Shown: positions 1-8,353 of the stretch, piece after piece
Position numbering within the stretch: position 1 is the stretch's first letter
Layout: each line of letters begins with the position of its first letter
Assembly: GCF_004791695.1 (NCBI RefSeq)
Contig: NZ_SRSO01000014.1
Span: forward strand, 51,209-115,208
DNA length: 64,000 nt
Direction: 5' to 3'
Origin: Flavivirga rizhaonensis
GTDB taxonomy: Bacteria; Bacteroidota; Bacteroidia; Flavobacteriales; Flavobacteriaceae
Notes under the pieces: model-generated
Told to the model about the DNA's origin: nothing
What the model saw: the letters and a program-made list of their open reading frames with translations, nothing else
Database searches by the model: none
Translations under genes and position numbers: made by a program

Positions 1-1
1 T

Positions 2-982
2 GCTACAATAGAACAAATTCAGGATTTTGAGTATCGAAATATTGTTTTAAGAACTTCGGAAATTGCTACAATTACACCAAAAATAAGTTCATTAATTCAT
101 TTAACAGAAGCCGATGAAAATACTTTAATTCAGCTAGAAAATATGCAGGTTAACAGGTTTGATCTGGCGTTAACTTATGCAGGTGAATCTACAGATGCAT
201 TCGATGGTTTAAGAATTTTAGAAAGCTGCGAATCAGGCGCCTCTATTTTATTGCAAACAAGCACTTTTTCAGATTTTAAATCCTTGCCAGTACCTCAGAA
301 CAAAGGAAGTCTTAAAGGAGTGTTTAGTAGAGATTATAGAGACAATTTTTATGTGTTGATAGTAAATAGTTCGTCTGATATTACTTTTAATTCAGACGAA
401 CGTTGTGATCCCATGGAATTAGGTTGCGGATTGGCACAAGTATCAGGGGTTATGAACTTGTTTTATGAAGATTTCGAATCGCAAAAAAATAATAAACTAA
501 TAACAGGTAATGGTTGGACTAATTATATAGAAACCGGTAACGAAGGTTGGGAAGCCTATTCATCTACATCAACGAATGCTTCTTTAGGAAGGTCTGCGAG
601 ATTTAAATCTGCAAGTTCTGGTGATGATAGTAATATTGGGTGGTTAATAACACCCGCTATCAACATGGATACGCAAGAAGGTGAGACCTTACGTTTTAAA
701 ACCTCTAATAGTTTGGCAGATAGTAGTTATTTAGAAGTATTGTATTCTTTAGATTGGGATGGTACCGAAGAAACTATAAGCTCTTCTAATTGGGGTGTAC
801 TATCCGCAGCTTATATTGTAAAAGATACCGATTCTTTTGTGTCTTGGTTTAATTCCGGAAATATCGATTTGTCTTGTGTTTCCGGAACCATGCATATTGC
901 TTTTAAATATACAGGGAGTGGGCAGGAAATCTTTGATGGGGTTTATGAATTGGATGATGTTAGTATTGATTACTTGCCTTAG
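2..982 (+). CDS. DUF5689 / choice-of-anchor J domain surface protein (5' partial)
   Basis: The reading frame is open from the first bases of the window to a TAG stop at 980-982, so the gene begins upstream and only its C-terminal 326 codons are seen. The first part (including the LIQLENMQV segment) looks like the end of a DUF5689 domain. The last 170 residues (FYEDFES, GWLITPAINM, YELDDVSIDY) match the choice-of-anchor J / jelly-roll type seen at the C-terminus of secreted Bacteroidota proteins. It is probably an exported nuclease- or adhesin-associated protein. Nothing in view gives its substrate. An internal ATG at 143 exists, but the open frame before it and the domain continuity argue against it as the start. 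Confidence 0.75.
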   Translation, partial: ATIEQIQDFEYRNIVLRTSEIATITPKISSLIHLTEADENTLIQLENMQVNRFDLALTYAGESTDAFDGLRILESCESGASILLQTSTFSDFKSLPVPQNKGSLKGVFSRDYRDNFYVLIVNSSSDITFNSDERCDPMELGCGLAQVSGVMNLFYEDFESQKNNKLITGNGWTNYIETGNEGWEAYSSTSTNASLGRSARFKSASSGDDSNIGWLITPAINMDTQEGETLRFKTSNSLADSSYLEVLYSLDWDGTEETISSSNWGVLSAAYIVKDTDSFVSWFNSGNIDLSCVSGTMHIAFKYTGSGQEIFDGVYELDDVSIDYLP

Positions 983-1010
983 GCAGGAAGCAAATTATTT
1001 AAAAGAAATG

Positions 1011-1134
1011 TTCCGAAGAATCTCACTAGCTATACAATAAATGAAAACTAAAGACTTGCATAACGATTACATATATATACTTATTGGTGAAATAAACAGT
1101 TTTGATTCTTCAGTCGTTCCTCCTTTCTGAATGG
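1011..1134. repeat. Dispersed palindromic repeat, family A, copy 1 (degenerate)
   Basis: A left arm with CGAAGAATCTCAC (1014-1026) and a right arm GATTCTTCAGTCGTTCCTCC (about 1104-1123) followed by TCTGAATG form an imperfect inverted repeat. The same arms recur at 1165-1268 and, better preserved, at 12001-12097. It is non-coding. Confidence 0.7.
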
Positions 1135-1164
1135 TAGTTCTCTTTTGTTTAGGAAGAGTGTTAT

Positions 1165-1268
1165 TGAGAGCGTAGCGAAGAATCTCAAAATAGCAGCATT
1201 GAAAAGTACATGGCTAATATACTTTCATATATACAGATTTATCAGTCGTCCCTCCTTCTGAATGACAC
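1165..1268. repeat. Dispersed palindromic repeat, family A, copy 2
   Basis: The left arm is GAGAGCGTAGCGAAGAATCTC and the right arm reads CAGTCGTCCCTCCTTCTGAATGACAC in two blocks. It is the second copy within about 250 bases, so most of the 983-1280 gap is repeat remnant. No gene is visible in the gap. Confidence 0.7.
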
Positions 1269-1280
1269 TATTCCTATTAA

Positions 1281-1520
1281 TTATTTGACTATTATTAAAA
1301 GAATGATAACAAAGAGTGCTAAAAATCCAATAATTAGTGTCTTCCAAAAAACATGTGCTTTTTTCATTTCCATGAATTGAAAGGCTATTCCCAGAAATTT
1401 TAGTGCTGCTAATATTAAAATTACGAGTATAATATATTTACTTTCTAATTTAGAAAATAGAGCAGAAGCTAAGGTGAGCACTAATAAAACAATCCATGTT
1501 ATTGTTGCTGTTTTGTGCAT
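1281..1520 (-). CDS. Small membrane subunit, cytochrome c oxidase subunit IV / NorF-like
   Basis: A 79-residue protein with three predicted membrane segments (about residues 7-22, 28-46 and 58-78) and a charged KLESK turn. Size and layout match the prokaryotic cytochrome c oxidase subunit IV (COX4_pro) family, which includes NorF-type subunits. It follows the subunit III-like gene by one base, so the two are co-translated. With the nor genes directly upstream on the same strand, it is probably an accessory subunit or assembly factor of the NO reductase (norEF pair). The function is inferred from context, because the family is too small and hydrophobic for a firm call. Confidence 0.65.
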   Translation of the reverse strand: MHKTATITWIVLLVLTLASALFSKLESKYIILVILILAALKFLGIAFQFMEMKKAHVFWKTLIIGFLALFVIILLIIVK

Positions 1521-1521
1521 A

Positions 1522-2103
1522 TTAAAAAAGTAAATAAATGATAGGGAATAGTATAATCCAGATTAAATCGCACATATGCCAAAAGGCAGCACTAGCTTCG
1601 ACATCTTCCATGCTGGTATTTGAATTTTCTTTTTTTACTCCAAAATAAACTGAAGTCAAAATAATCAGCCCTACAATAACATGAATAACATGGAATAGGG
1701 TAAGCATCCAATAAAAAGAGAAAAATGTGTTGTATCCAATACTAATACCTTCATTGAGTTTTTCATGATATTCAATGCCTTTCAAGTATAAAAATAAACA
1801 CCCGAAAAGCATTGTAAATACTAATAGTTTTTTAAATCTTTCTTTATTACCTTTTTTTAATTCAGTTACAGAAATAGCCATAAAAAACCCACTGGTTAAT
1901 AGCAACATGGTATTAACCATACCGTAGGTTGTATTTAATTTCAGGCTTGAATTATGGAATAATTCTGGTTCTTGATTACTATAATAAACCATAGCTATTA
2001 ACCCTGCACCAAAAGTGATGAGTTCTAAAAAAATAATAATCCAGATGAGAATACCTCCTGGTGGATAGTAGATGTTTTTATGGTTTATTTCTTGTGTTTG
2101 CAT
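1522..2103 (-). CDS. Heme-copper oxidase subunit III family protein (NorE-like)
   Basis: A 193-residue membrane protein with five predicted helices and typical subunit III features: a YYPPGGILIW start, LTLFHVIHVIVGL in the fourth segment, and EASAAFWHMCDLIWI near the C-terminus. It is shorter than true aa3 oxidase subunit III (about 260 residues) and matches the short NorE/CyoC-like type. No subunit I or II of an oxidase lies beside it; norD, norQ, norB and norC lie upstream on the same strand. It most likely serves the cNOR complex. NorE proteins are known to stimulate NO reductase but are not essential for catalysis. Confidence 0.75.
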   Translation of the reverse strand: MQTQEINHKNIYYPPGGILIWIIIFLELITFGAGLIAMVYYSNQEPELFHNSSLKLNTTYGMVNTMLLLTSGFFMAISVTELKKGNKERFKKLLVFTMLFGCLFLYLKGIEYHEKLNEGISIGYNTFFSFYWMLTLFHVIHVIVGLIILTSVYFGVKKENSNTSMEDVEASAAFWHMCDLIWIILFPIIYLLF

Positions 2104-2142
2104 AAGTTTTTAATTAAATCTAGATTCTTAACGTTTTTAATG

Positions 2143-3918
2143 TCATGATTGATGTTTTATTCGTTCGTATAGTTTTACTAATGATTGTAAAAGTTCTACT
2201 GGGGTTGTGAGGATTTGATAGTGATTTTGCCCAAACATTTGAGGTAAATAATATTTGGCTTGTGCTTCAATAGCGAGTGCATACGAATTTATTTGTCGCT
2301 CATTGAGTTCGCGCAAAGCTTGTTTTACATCATTAATACCATATTTGCCTTCGTATTTATCATAATCGTTTGGTTTTCCGTCTGATATTAAAATCATCCA
2401 CTTATTCTTGGTGTCTCGTTTATCTAATAAGGCACCAGAATGGCGTAATGCAGCACCAATACGGGTGTAACCGCTAGGTTCTATGGCACCCACTCTATAT
2501 TTGGCAGTATTCCAATTATCATCAAATCCTTTAATACTTAAATAGGTGGAATGATTTCGAGTTTTCGAATAAAAGCAGTCTATGGAAAAGTCAATATTAA
2601 ACTCGTCTAAAATTTCGCCAAATAAAATAGATACCTGCTTTTCTACATCTATTACGCGATTACCTGCTGCATAACCATCACTTGATAAACTAATGTCCAG
2701 CAGTAATAAAATGGATAAATCTTTTTCTTTTTTTCGTTTTGATAAATAGATTTTCTCAGAAGGCGTGTGTCTGGAATGTACATCTACAAATAAGTCGGTA
2801 ATAGCATCAATATCGAACTCCTCTCCTTGTGTTTGCCTACGCTGTTGCTGATATTTATTATTTACTGTAGTGAGCATTTTACGTAATCCAACTAAGGTTG
2901 AACGATTATCATTGAGTGTTTTTTTATAATATATAACATCTGATTCTAATTGTGTTTTTGGGTATACTTTACAGAAATTGTCTTTGTAAGTTCGTTTAGA
3001 ATAATCCCATTCGTCATATTCTAAATAATAATTGTTGCTTTTGCTTTCTGCACTTTCAGAAACCGTTGTGTTTTCAATAAAATCTGCCTGATATACTGAA
3101 TGTGCTGTATCGTCTACACGAACGGTAAATTTCATGTTTACTTCATCCAATGCATTAGAGTGGTCGTCTAAATCGTCATCGCCATCAAAATCTCTAAAAT
3201 TACCCCCAAATTCTTCAGCCGTTTCTACTTTTTCAAATTGATGTTGTAAGACTGCATCTTCCATCTGTTTTTGATCTATTTGAACTGAAATAATTTCCTC
3301 AACAGCTTTAGATTTAATGATGGTTTGTGGTTGCTCTTTATTGGCTTCTTTTACTTTGTCTGTAAAGTTTTTAAGTTGTTCTCTGGAATCGTCATTAGAC
3401 GAATTCTGCATCCATTTCCCATATATAAAAGAATAATCTTCAGGTTGTTTTGTTGTGACCTTACTTTTATAAAACGTTTTGAATTTTTGATAATAACTTT
3501 GGGTTATTGGAAATTGAGTAAACAGCTCTTGTAATACTTTGTTTGAGGTGTCTTGAGCTTTTTGCCGTGATTCTATGAGGTCATGTTCCTGGATATCATT
3601 CCAATTTAAATCCAAATTTTTTTGAACGGATAGATATAGTACCCTAAATAGATAAAATGATAAGTTTTCTTCTTCGGTTTCAAAATCATAGAATTTTGTA
3701 GGTAAAAAGAAATTATTATTTCTATAGCCACCTTCACGTTCTGCATCAAAAATCTCAATGGATTCTCCTGTAATAGCACGAGCGAATATGGTGAGTCGTG
3801 ATTTTAAATCACTTAAATTTATGGCATGTTCAAGTTCTGCTTCCTTTTTCTTTTTGCGTTTTTTAAAGAAGAAGGCAAACTTGGTAAAAATATATTCGTC
3901 TGGTTCGAATTCAAACAT
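2143..3918 (-). CDS. norD: NorD-like VWA-domain protein, NO reductase activation
   Basis: A 591-residue cytosolic protein without signal peptide. The N-terminal half is charged and of low complexity (acidic stretch DFDGDDDLDDH near residue 245). The C-terminal 200 residues are a von Willebrand A domain with an intact MIDAS: DISLS, the threonine in GYTRIG, and the aspartate in ISDGKPND. NorD works with the MoxR-type ATPase NorQ to insert or activate the non-heme iron of cNOR. It lies about 95 bases downstream of norQ, separated by a strong inverted repeat. The length is close to other NorD proteins (about 600). Confidence 0.85.
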   Translation of the reverse strand: MFEFEPDEYIFTKFAFFFKKRKKKKEAELEHAINLSDLKSRLTIFARAITGESIEIFDAEREGGYRNNNFFLPTKFYDFETEEENLSFYLFRVLYLSVQKNLDLNWNDIQEHDLIESRQKAQDTSNKVLQELFTQFPITQSYYQKFKTFYKSKVTTKQPEDYSFIYGKWMQNSSNDDSREQLKNFTDKVKEANKEQPQTIIKSKAVEEIISVQIDQKQMEDAVLQHQFEKVETAEEFGGNFRDFDGDDDLDDHSNALDEVNMKFTVRVDDTAHSVYQADFIENTTVSESAESKSNNYYLEYDEWDYSKRTYKDNFCKVYPKTQLESDVIYYKKTLNDNRSTLVGLRKMLTTVNNKYQQQRRQTQGEEFDIDAITDLFVDVHSRHTPSEKIYLSKRKKEKDLSILLLLDISLSSDGYAAGNRVIDVEKQVSILFGEILDEFNIDFSIDCFYSKTRNHSTYLSIKGFDDNWNTAKYRVGAIEPSGYTRIGAALRHSGALLDKRDTKNKWMILISDGKPNDYDKYEGKYGINDVKQALRELNERQINSYALAIEAQAKYYLPQMFGQNHYQILTTPVELLQSLVKLYERIKHQS

Positions 3919-3952
3919 TCTTTTTAGTTTTCAGTCTCAGTAATCAGTGATC

Positions 3953-4002
3953 AGTATCCAGTCGCAGTATACAGTGAGCACTGAACACTGCGACTGAATA
4001 CT
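3953..4002. repeat. Long inverted repeat between norQ and norD
   Basis: CAGTCGCAGT (3959-3968) pairs perfectly with ACTGCGACTG (3987-3996). It is extended by AGTAT (3953-3957) and ATACT (3998-4002) around one mismatch. The loop is 18 bases and itself contains the partly palindromic AGTGAGCACT. There is no T-run on the minus strand, so a simple terminator is unlikely. It may be a dispersed palindromic element or an mRNA-stabilising hairpin within the norQD transcript. Confidence 0.8.
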
Positions 4003-4012
4003 GAAGACTTTT

Positions 4013-4786
4013 TCATATCATTAAATCTCCTAAATCTTTAAGCGCTTGTATCACTTCTAAATCATCCGTTAAAGGTTCTATGACCGACACATGAACCGCT
4101 AGACGTTTTGGAAGCCCAGAATGAATTAATTTTGCAGCATCTACTAATAATCGTGTAGAAACGGTTTCAGTTAATCCTAGTTCTGTGAGGTTTCTAATTT
4201 TTGTGGCTATGTTAACTAGCTTTTTGGCAATATCTAGTTCAACATTGGTTTCTGAAACTAAAATTTGTGCTTCAATTTTTGGTTCGGGATATGCAAAAGA
4301 TGTCGCAACAAAACGCTGTCTTGTAGAGGGTTTTAACTCCTTAAATCCTCGTTGATACCCAGGATTAAAAGAAGCTACTAACATAAAATCTTTATGTGCT
4401 TTTATGGTCTTCCCTAATTTATCTATAAACAATTCACGTCTATGATCTGTTAGAGAGTGAATGGCTACGATAACATCTGGTCGCGCTTCAGCAATTTCAT
4501 CTAAATATAAAATGGAGCCTTCTTTAATTGCCGTCGTTAATGGTCCGTCCAGCCAAATGGTTTCGGCTCCTTTAATAATAAATCGACCAATTAAATCTGT
4601 AGAAGAGGTTTCCTCATGACATGAAACGGTGATCAGTTTTGTTTCCATTTTATGAGCCATATACTCAATAAATCGTGACTTTCCCGTACCTGTTGGACCT
4701 TTTAATAAAACAGGTAATTCACATTTGTAAGCTTGTTCGAAAACAGAAACTTCTTTCCCAATAGCATGGTAATACGGTGTGCTCAT
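4013..4786 (-). CDS. norQ: NorQ-like MoxR/CbbQ-family AAA+ ATPase
   Basis: A 257-residue ATPase with Walker A GPTGTGKSR (about residues 30-38), Walker B ILYLDEIAEA (about 93-102), a sensor segment LVASFNPGY, and the CbbQ/NirQ/NorQ C-terminal domain with RLLVDAAKLI. It partners NorD in post-translational activation of NO reductase. It lies 266 bases beyond norB, behind two hairpins, so it probably has its own promoter. No good TAnnTTTG element with a Crp/Fnr palindrome was found in front of it. Confidence 0.9.
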   Translation of the reverse strand: MSTPYYHAIGKEVSVFEQAYKCELPVLLKGPTGTGKSRFIEYMAHKMETKLITVSCHEETSSTDLIGRFIIKGAETIWLDGPLTTAIKEGSILYLDEIAEARPDVIVAIHSLTDHRRELFIDKLGKTIKAHKDFMLVASFNPGYQRGFKELKPSTRQRFVATSFAYPEPKIEAQILVSETNVELDIAKKLVNIATKIRNLTELGLTETVSTRLLVDAAKLIHSGLPKRLAVHVSVIEPLTDDLEVIQALKDLGDLMI

Positions 4787-4923
4787 TTTTAGTGTTTTTA
4801 GTTAATACTATTTCTACATTAAAATTAACGTAATAAAACGCCCTTTTCTCCTTTCTTTTTCAACATAAAAAAAACCTAAGGCTATGCTTTAGTTTTCTAT
4901 TTTCAAATAAAGAAAAAAACCAC

Positions 4924-4941
4924 CCCCGTTCTGTAACGGGG
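4924..4941 (-). terminator. Intrinsic terminator downstream of norB (distal)
   Basis: On the minus strand CCCCGTT-ACAG-AACGGGG is followed by a GT-rich run containing TTTTTTT. The hairpin is perfect with a four-base loop. It lies 113 bases after the norB stop and probably ends the nirK-norB transcript before norQ. Confidence 0.75.
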
Positions 4942-4989
4942 TAGGCTATTTTATTTTACGGTAATCTCAAAATAGAAATGGTATGATAA

Positions 4990-5033
4990 AACCAGAGCTG
5001 TCGTTTTGTTTTATAAAAAGTCTAACTCTGGTT
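4990..5033 (-). terminator. Possible terminator directly after norB
   Basis: AACCAGAG (4990-4997) and CTCTGGTT (5026-5033) form an inverted repeat with a 28-base loop. On the minus strand the right arm runs into TTTTAT. It begins 21 bases after the norB stop. The long loop makes it weaker than the next hairpin. Confidence 0.5.
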
Positions 5034-5053
5034 TTTCGTGCTATAATCAATAT

Positions 5054-6394
5054 TTAATCTACGGTTGCTACTAATGCTTCATCAGTAGGTTTTCCGTGTT
5101 TTATAAAATCTATGATATATAGTGCGATTCCTGTTAGAAATAGCGTTGCGCAAATGATTAATACCACAAAATGGATCTCAATCTCTTTTTGAACTTCCAT
5201 AAATTCCATTTTGAGTTTACGTTCTAAATATACTTGAACGACTCCGGCAACACCGAAAGCAACCGTCATACCTATCATACCAATATTTGACATCCAAAAT
5301 GCCATTCTACCTCTGGTACTTTCGTACAGTTTTCTTCCAGTCATATTTGGTAAACTATAACTTATAATTGCCAATACAATCATGGCGTAAGCACCCCAAA
5401 AGGCAAGATGTCCGTGCATGGCGGTCACTAATGTACCATGAGTGTATAGGTTTGTTTGTGGCAATGTGTGCGCGAACCCTAATAATCCGGCTCCGATAAA
5501 TGATACGATGGCAGCACCAAGAGTCCAATATAAAGCTAAGTTGTTAGGGTGTTTTTTCTCTCCTTTTCGGTACATATTAACAGCGAATAATGCCATAGCT
5601 AAAAATGCTAAAGGCTCTAAAGCTGAGAAGATACCACCAACGATTAACCAAATTTTATTTACGCCTATATAGTAGTAGTGATGCCCTGTTCCTAATACTC
5701 CAGATAAGAAAGTTAAACCAACAATAACGTATAACCACTTTTCGATAACTTCTCTATCTACGCCAGTTAGTTTAATTAATAAGAATGATAAAATACCACC
5801 CATTATAAGTTCCCAAACACCTTCTACCCAAAGGTGAACCACCCACCATCTAAAAAAGGAATCTTTTACTTGACTATCAAATGGCAGCATCCCAGGTAGA
5901 TATAGTAAAGCGGCGAAAAGTAATCCCATAGAGAGTACTAATGCTGTGGTAGTTTTACGTTTTCCTTTAAATAGTGTTGCTAATATGAGACCTAAAAACA
6001 GGAGTACATTAACCACCACTAAATAATCTAAGCCTCTTGGTATTTCAAGAAATTTACGCCCTTCCCAAATATTGAAGTGATAACCAACTATAGCGACAAC
6101 GCCAACAACGGCGAGGCTAATTAATTGTACATAGGCTAGCTTAACACTTACCAATTCGCGTTGTGCTTCTTCGGGAATGATATAATAGGCTGCTCCCATA
6201 AAACCTGATAACAACCAAACGACCAATAAATTTGTGTGTACCGCTCTTGCTGTATTAAAAGGAATAAAGCTGTGCAATCCATCAAATCCTGCATGCGCAA
6301 AGCCCATTATAAAGCCATATATAATTTGGAGACTAAATAATAACATGGAAAGTGCAAAAAACCAATATGCTACTTTTTGTGATTTATATTTCAT
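5054..6394 (-). CDS. norB: Nitric oxide reductase catalytic subunit NorB (cNOR)
   Basis: A 446-residue integral membrane protein with about 12 helices that reduces two NO to N2O at a heme b3/FeB centre. Ligands are visible in order: ARAVHTNLL (low-spin heme b), WVVHLWVEGVWE (FeB histidine plus the conserved glutamates), GTGHHYYYIG (FeB histidine pair) and MHGHLAFWGAYAM (heme b3 and heme b histidines). The length fits cNOR NorB (about 450) rather than quinol-type NorZ (about 760), and the partner norC lies 18 bases upstream. Electrons should come through NorC. It ends the nirK-nirV-sco-norC-norB run. Confidence 0.95.
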   Translation of the reverse strand: MKYKSQKVAYWFFALSMLLFSLQIIYGFIMGFAHAGFDGLHSFIPFNTARAVHTNLLVVWLLSGFMGAAYYIIPEEAQRELVSVKLAYVQLISLAVVGVVAIVGYHFNIWEGRKFLEIPRGLDYLVVVNVLLFLGLILATLFKGKRKTTTALVLSMGLLFAALLYLPGMLPFDSQVKDSFFRWWVVHLWVEGVWELIMGGILSFLLIKLTGVDREVIEKWLYVIVGLTFLSGVLGTGHHYYYIGVNKIWLIVGGIFSALEPLAFLAMALFAVNMYRKGEKKHPNNLALYWTLGAAIVSFIGAGLLGFAHTLPQTNLYTHGTLVTAMHGHLAFWGAYAMIVLAIISYSLPNMTGRKLYESTRGRMAFWMSNIGMIGMTVAFGVAGVVQVYLERKLKMEFMEVQKEIEIHFVVLIICATLFLTGIALYIIDFIKHGKPTDEALVATVD

Positions 6395-6412
6395 TTGTTC
6401 TATTTTTTTGGT

Positions 6413-6847
6413 TTAGTTATCATCTTTGGCTAGTGGAGAAACAACGGTGTCGAATCCGTTTAAATCTATATCGCCAATCCAATCGAAAAAGGCGATTAAA
6501 TCGACCGCTTCTTCGCCAGTAAATCCATAAGCCACCATTTTTCTTCCATTTGGAGCCCAATCTACTGGGGTTGTTAATACGGCTTTAATATAGCCTTCTC
6601 CCCGTCGTTCTATAACTTTCGTTAATTCTGGAGCATAATAGGCTCCTTCTCCCAGAATGGTATGGCATCCCATACAGTTGTTTTTTTCCCAGAGTTTTTT
6701 CCCTCTTACAACGGCTTCTGTAATATTTTCATCGTTCGACTGGTCTTGCGATTTACTAAAAGAGTAAATAGTTAAGCCAATAAATATTAAAAAAGTAACT
6801 ACAGTTCCGCCAAGGAAAAAGGCACGTGCTTGTTTTTTTGATAACAT
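6413..6847 (-). CDS. norC: Nitric oxide reductase cytochrome c subunit NorC
   Basis: A 144-residue protein with one N-terminal membrane anchor (about residues 10-30) and a periplasmic cytochrome c domain. The heme motif is CMGCH (58-62), and a methionine near residue 104 (GRKMVAYGF) is the likely sixth ligand. The GEGAYYAPELTKVIERRGEGYI stretch, here quoted only to its first residues GEGAYYAPEL, is typical of NorC. It passes electrons to NorB. Five bases separate it from the sco gene, so it is in the same operon. Confidence 0.93.
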   Translation of the reverse strand: MLSKKQARAFFLGGTVVTFLIFIGLTIYSFSKSQDQSNDENITEAVVRGKKLWEKNNCMGCHTILGEGAYYAPELTKVIERRGEGYIKAVLTTPVDWAPNGRKMVAYGFTGEEAVDLIAFFDWIGDIDLNGFDTVVSPLAKDDN

Positions 6848-6852
6848 GTTAT

Positions 6853-7572
6853 TTAGTTTTTATTAGTGAGTTCTATGATTGTTTTTACTGTTTCTTTATT
6901 GTCTACACCCAATCCTTCTTGTTGGTGCATTAATTCTCCTCCAGAATTAAAGACGCTTATAATGTTTGAATGTGAAAAATCCATGGGTGAAATTTGCTTA
7001 TACTTTACAGCTAAAACATTTGCAAATTCTCGAACACTACTTTCTGTACCTTGTAAAAAAGTCCAGTGTAGCCTGTCCATATGATTTTCTATGGCAAAGG
7101 ATTTTAAGCGTTCTGGTGTGTCTGTTTCCGGATCGATACTTACTAAAACAAATTGAAGGTCTTTTAATTGATTTTCTGGAATTTGTTTTTCAATATTACG
7201 CATATCGGCTACTAACCTGGGGCATGCTGCTTTACAGGTAGTGTAAATCATGACTAACACCAATGTTTTTCCTTTTAAATCTTCAAGCTGAATGGCCTCA
7301 TCCTCTTCCGTATTCCAGGTTGTGGTTAAATTGAAAATAGATTCATCGGAAATGGCATTATTAACAATTACTTTTGAAGTTTGCTCGATAACTTTTAAAT
7401 CCATTTTACAAATAGAACAACTATTAAAAGCGTTGTATGTTTTCTCGCCTTCACATGCCATAGGGCATTTATAAACTGCCAAATCATTTGCTTTATTTGA
7501 TGGTTCTTGCTTACATGAAGCGAAAGATAGTATGGCAACAAAGTATAGTATTGTTAACTTAAAATGTCTCAT
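6853..7572 (-). CDS. SCO1/SenC-family copper protein with N-terminal metal-binding domain
   Basis: A 239-residue lipoprotein (lipobox FASC, Cys20). Residues 35-62 hold a small cysteine-rich domain (YKCPMACEG, then SCSICKMDL) of the heavy-metal-binding YHS-like type. The rest is a thioredoxin-fold SCO domain with the CxxxC copper site (TTCKAACPRL) and the conserved histidine in MDFSHSNI. SCO proteins deliver copper to or reduce CuA-type sites. In this operon the target could be the copper sites of NirK or NosZ CuA. Its start overlaps the previous stop by four bases, which indicates translational coupling. Confidence 0.85.
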   Translation of the reverse strand: MRHFKLTILYFVAILSFASCKQEPSNKANDLAVYKCPMACEGEKTYNAFNSCSICKMDLKVIEQTSKVIVNNAISDESIFNLTTTWNTEEDEAIQLEDLKGKTLVLVMIYTTCKAACPRLVADMRNIEKQIPENQLKDLQFVLVSIDPETDTPERLKSFAIENHMDRLHWTFLQGTESSVREFANVLAVKYKQISPMDFSHSNIISVFNSGGELMHQQEGLGVDNKETVKTIIELTNKN

Positions 7573-8339
7573 TTATTTATGTTCTTTACACATCTAAAAC
7601 CTAAATTTTTCATAGCATACTTTGCTTTAACACTCCCGCGGATTGCGTAGCGCATAAATGCCGCATAATTCATTAGATCTGTAGCGCCTACTGCTGCACT
7701 ACCACAAAATAGATTACTGTCATTATCTACATCTTTTCTCGATTCTCCTGAAACTAAAACAGAGTTAAAATCGAAAGTCCATTCCCAAACAAGACCATGT
7801 AAATCATACACATTCCAATAATTTTTAAATGTCGAACCTGCATTATTGTTAAATGTTTTTGGGGTTTCATACCACTCTAAAATATATTTGTTGTAGCTCT
7901 TTAAAGTTCTGGCGTCTGGCAATTCTTTATTAGCCATGGCTACATATTCCCATTCATCTACAGTTGGTAATCGCTTGCCTAGACACTCACAATAATCTTT
8001 CGCTGCAAACCATGATACACTTGTAATAGGTGCGTTTAAAGATTGTGTTTCAGATAATTTGGTATCAGATTTCCACTCCATTAAATAGTTTTCATCAGCG
8101 AATAACCTTTTTACTTTAGATCGTTGCCATTTAGGGTATTTCTCAACAAAGTCTAAAAATTGACTATTTGTTACAGGATAAACATCCATTTCGAAATCTG
8201 AAATAGTCACTTTTAGTGAATCTCTCCCGTAAAGCGGTATATAAGTATCTCCTTTGATTAATACCATTTTAGACTGACCGTATGCCAAATTCATAATGAA
8301 AAAGGCCAGGAATATAATGGTCAGTCTAAAGGTATACAT
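7569..8339 (-). CDS. SUMF1/formylglycine-generating-enzyme fold protein, NirV-like
   Basis: A 256-residue exported protein (signal peptide to about residue 21) with the FGE-sulfatase/C-type-lectin-like fold: GDTYIPLYG, PVTNSQFLDF, ITSVSWFAAKDYC, KRLPTVDEWEYVA, DLHGLVWEWTFDF, YAAFMRYAIRGS and NLGFRC. The CHxxYC copper-binding cysteine pair of catalytic FGE is absent. It lies directly after nirK, the position of nirV in other denitrifiers, whose product belongs to the same fold family. I therefore call it NirV-like. A role in NirK maturation is an inference from position. Confidence 0.75.
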   Translation of the reverse strand: MYTFRLTIIFLAFFIMNLAYGQSKMVLIKGDTYIPLYGRDSLKVTISDFEMDVYPVTNSQFLDFVEKYPKWQRSKVKRLFADENYLMEWKSDTKLSETQSLNAPITSVSWFAAKDYCECLGKRLPTVDEWEYVAMANKELPDARTLKSYNKYILEWYETPKTFNNNAGSTFKNYWNVYDLHGLVWEWTFDFNSVLVSGESRKDVDNDSNLFCGSAAVGATDLMNYAAFMRYAIRGSVKAKYAMKNLGFRCVKNINK

Positions 8340-8353
8340 GACATCTTTATTTA

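Noticed and set aside
1011..1268. Repeated arms that could suggest a CRISPR array
   Set aside because: There are only two degenerate palindromic copies without regular spacers, and no cas genes are in the window.
4787..5053. Crp/Fnr-type site before norQ
   Set aside because: No matching palindrome or good TAnnTTTG element at the proper distance was found, so norQD is not included in the proposed regulon.
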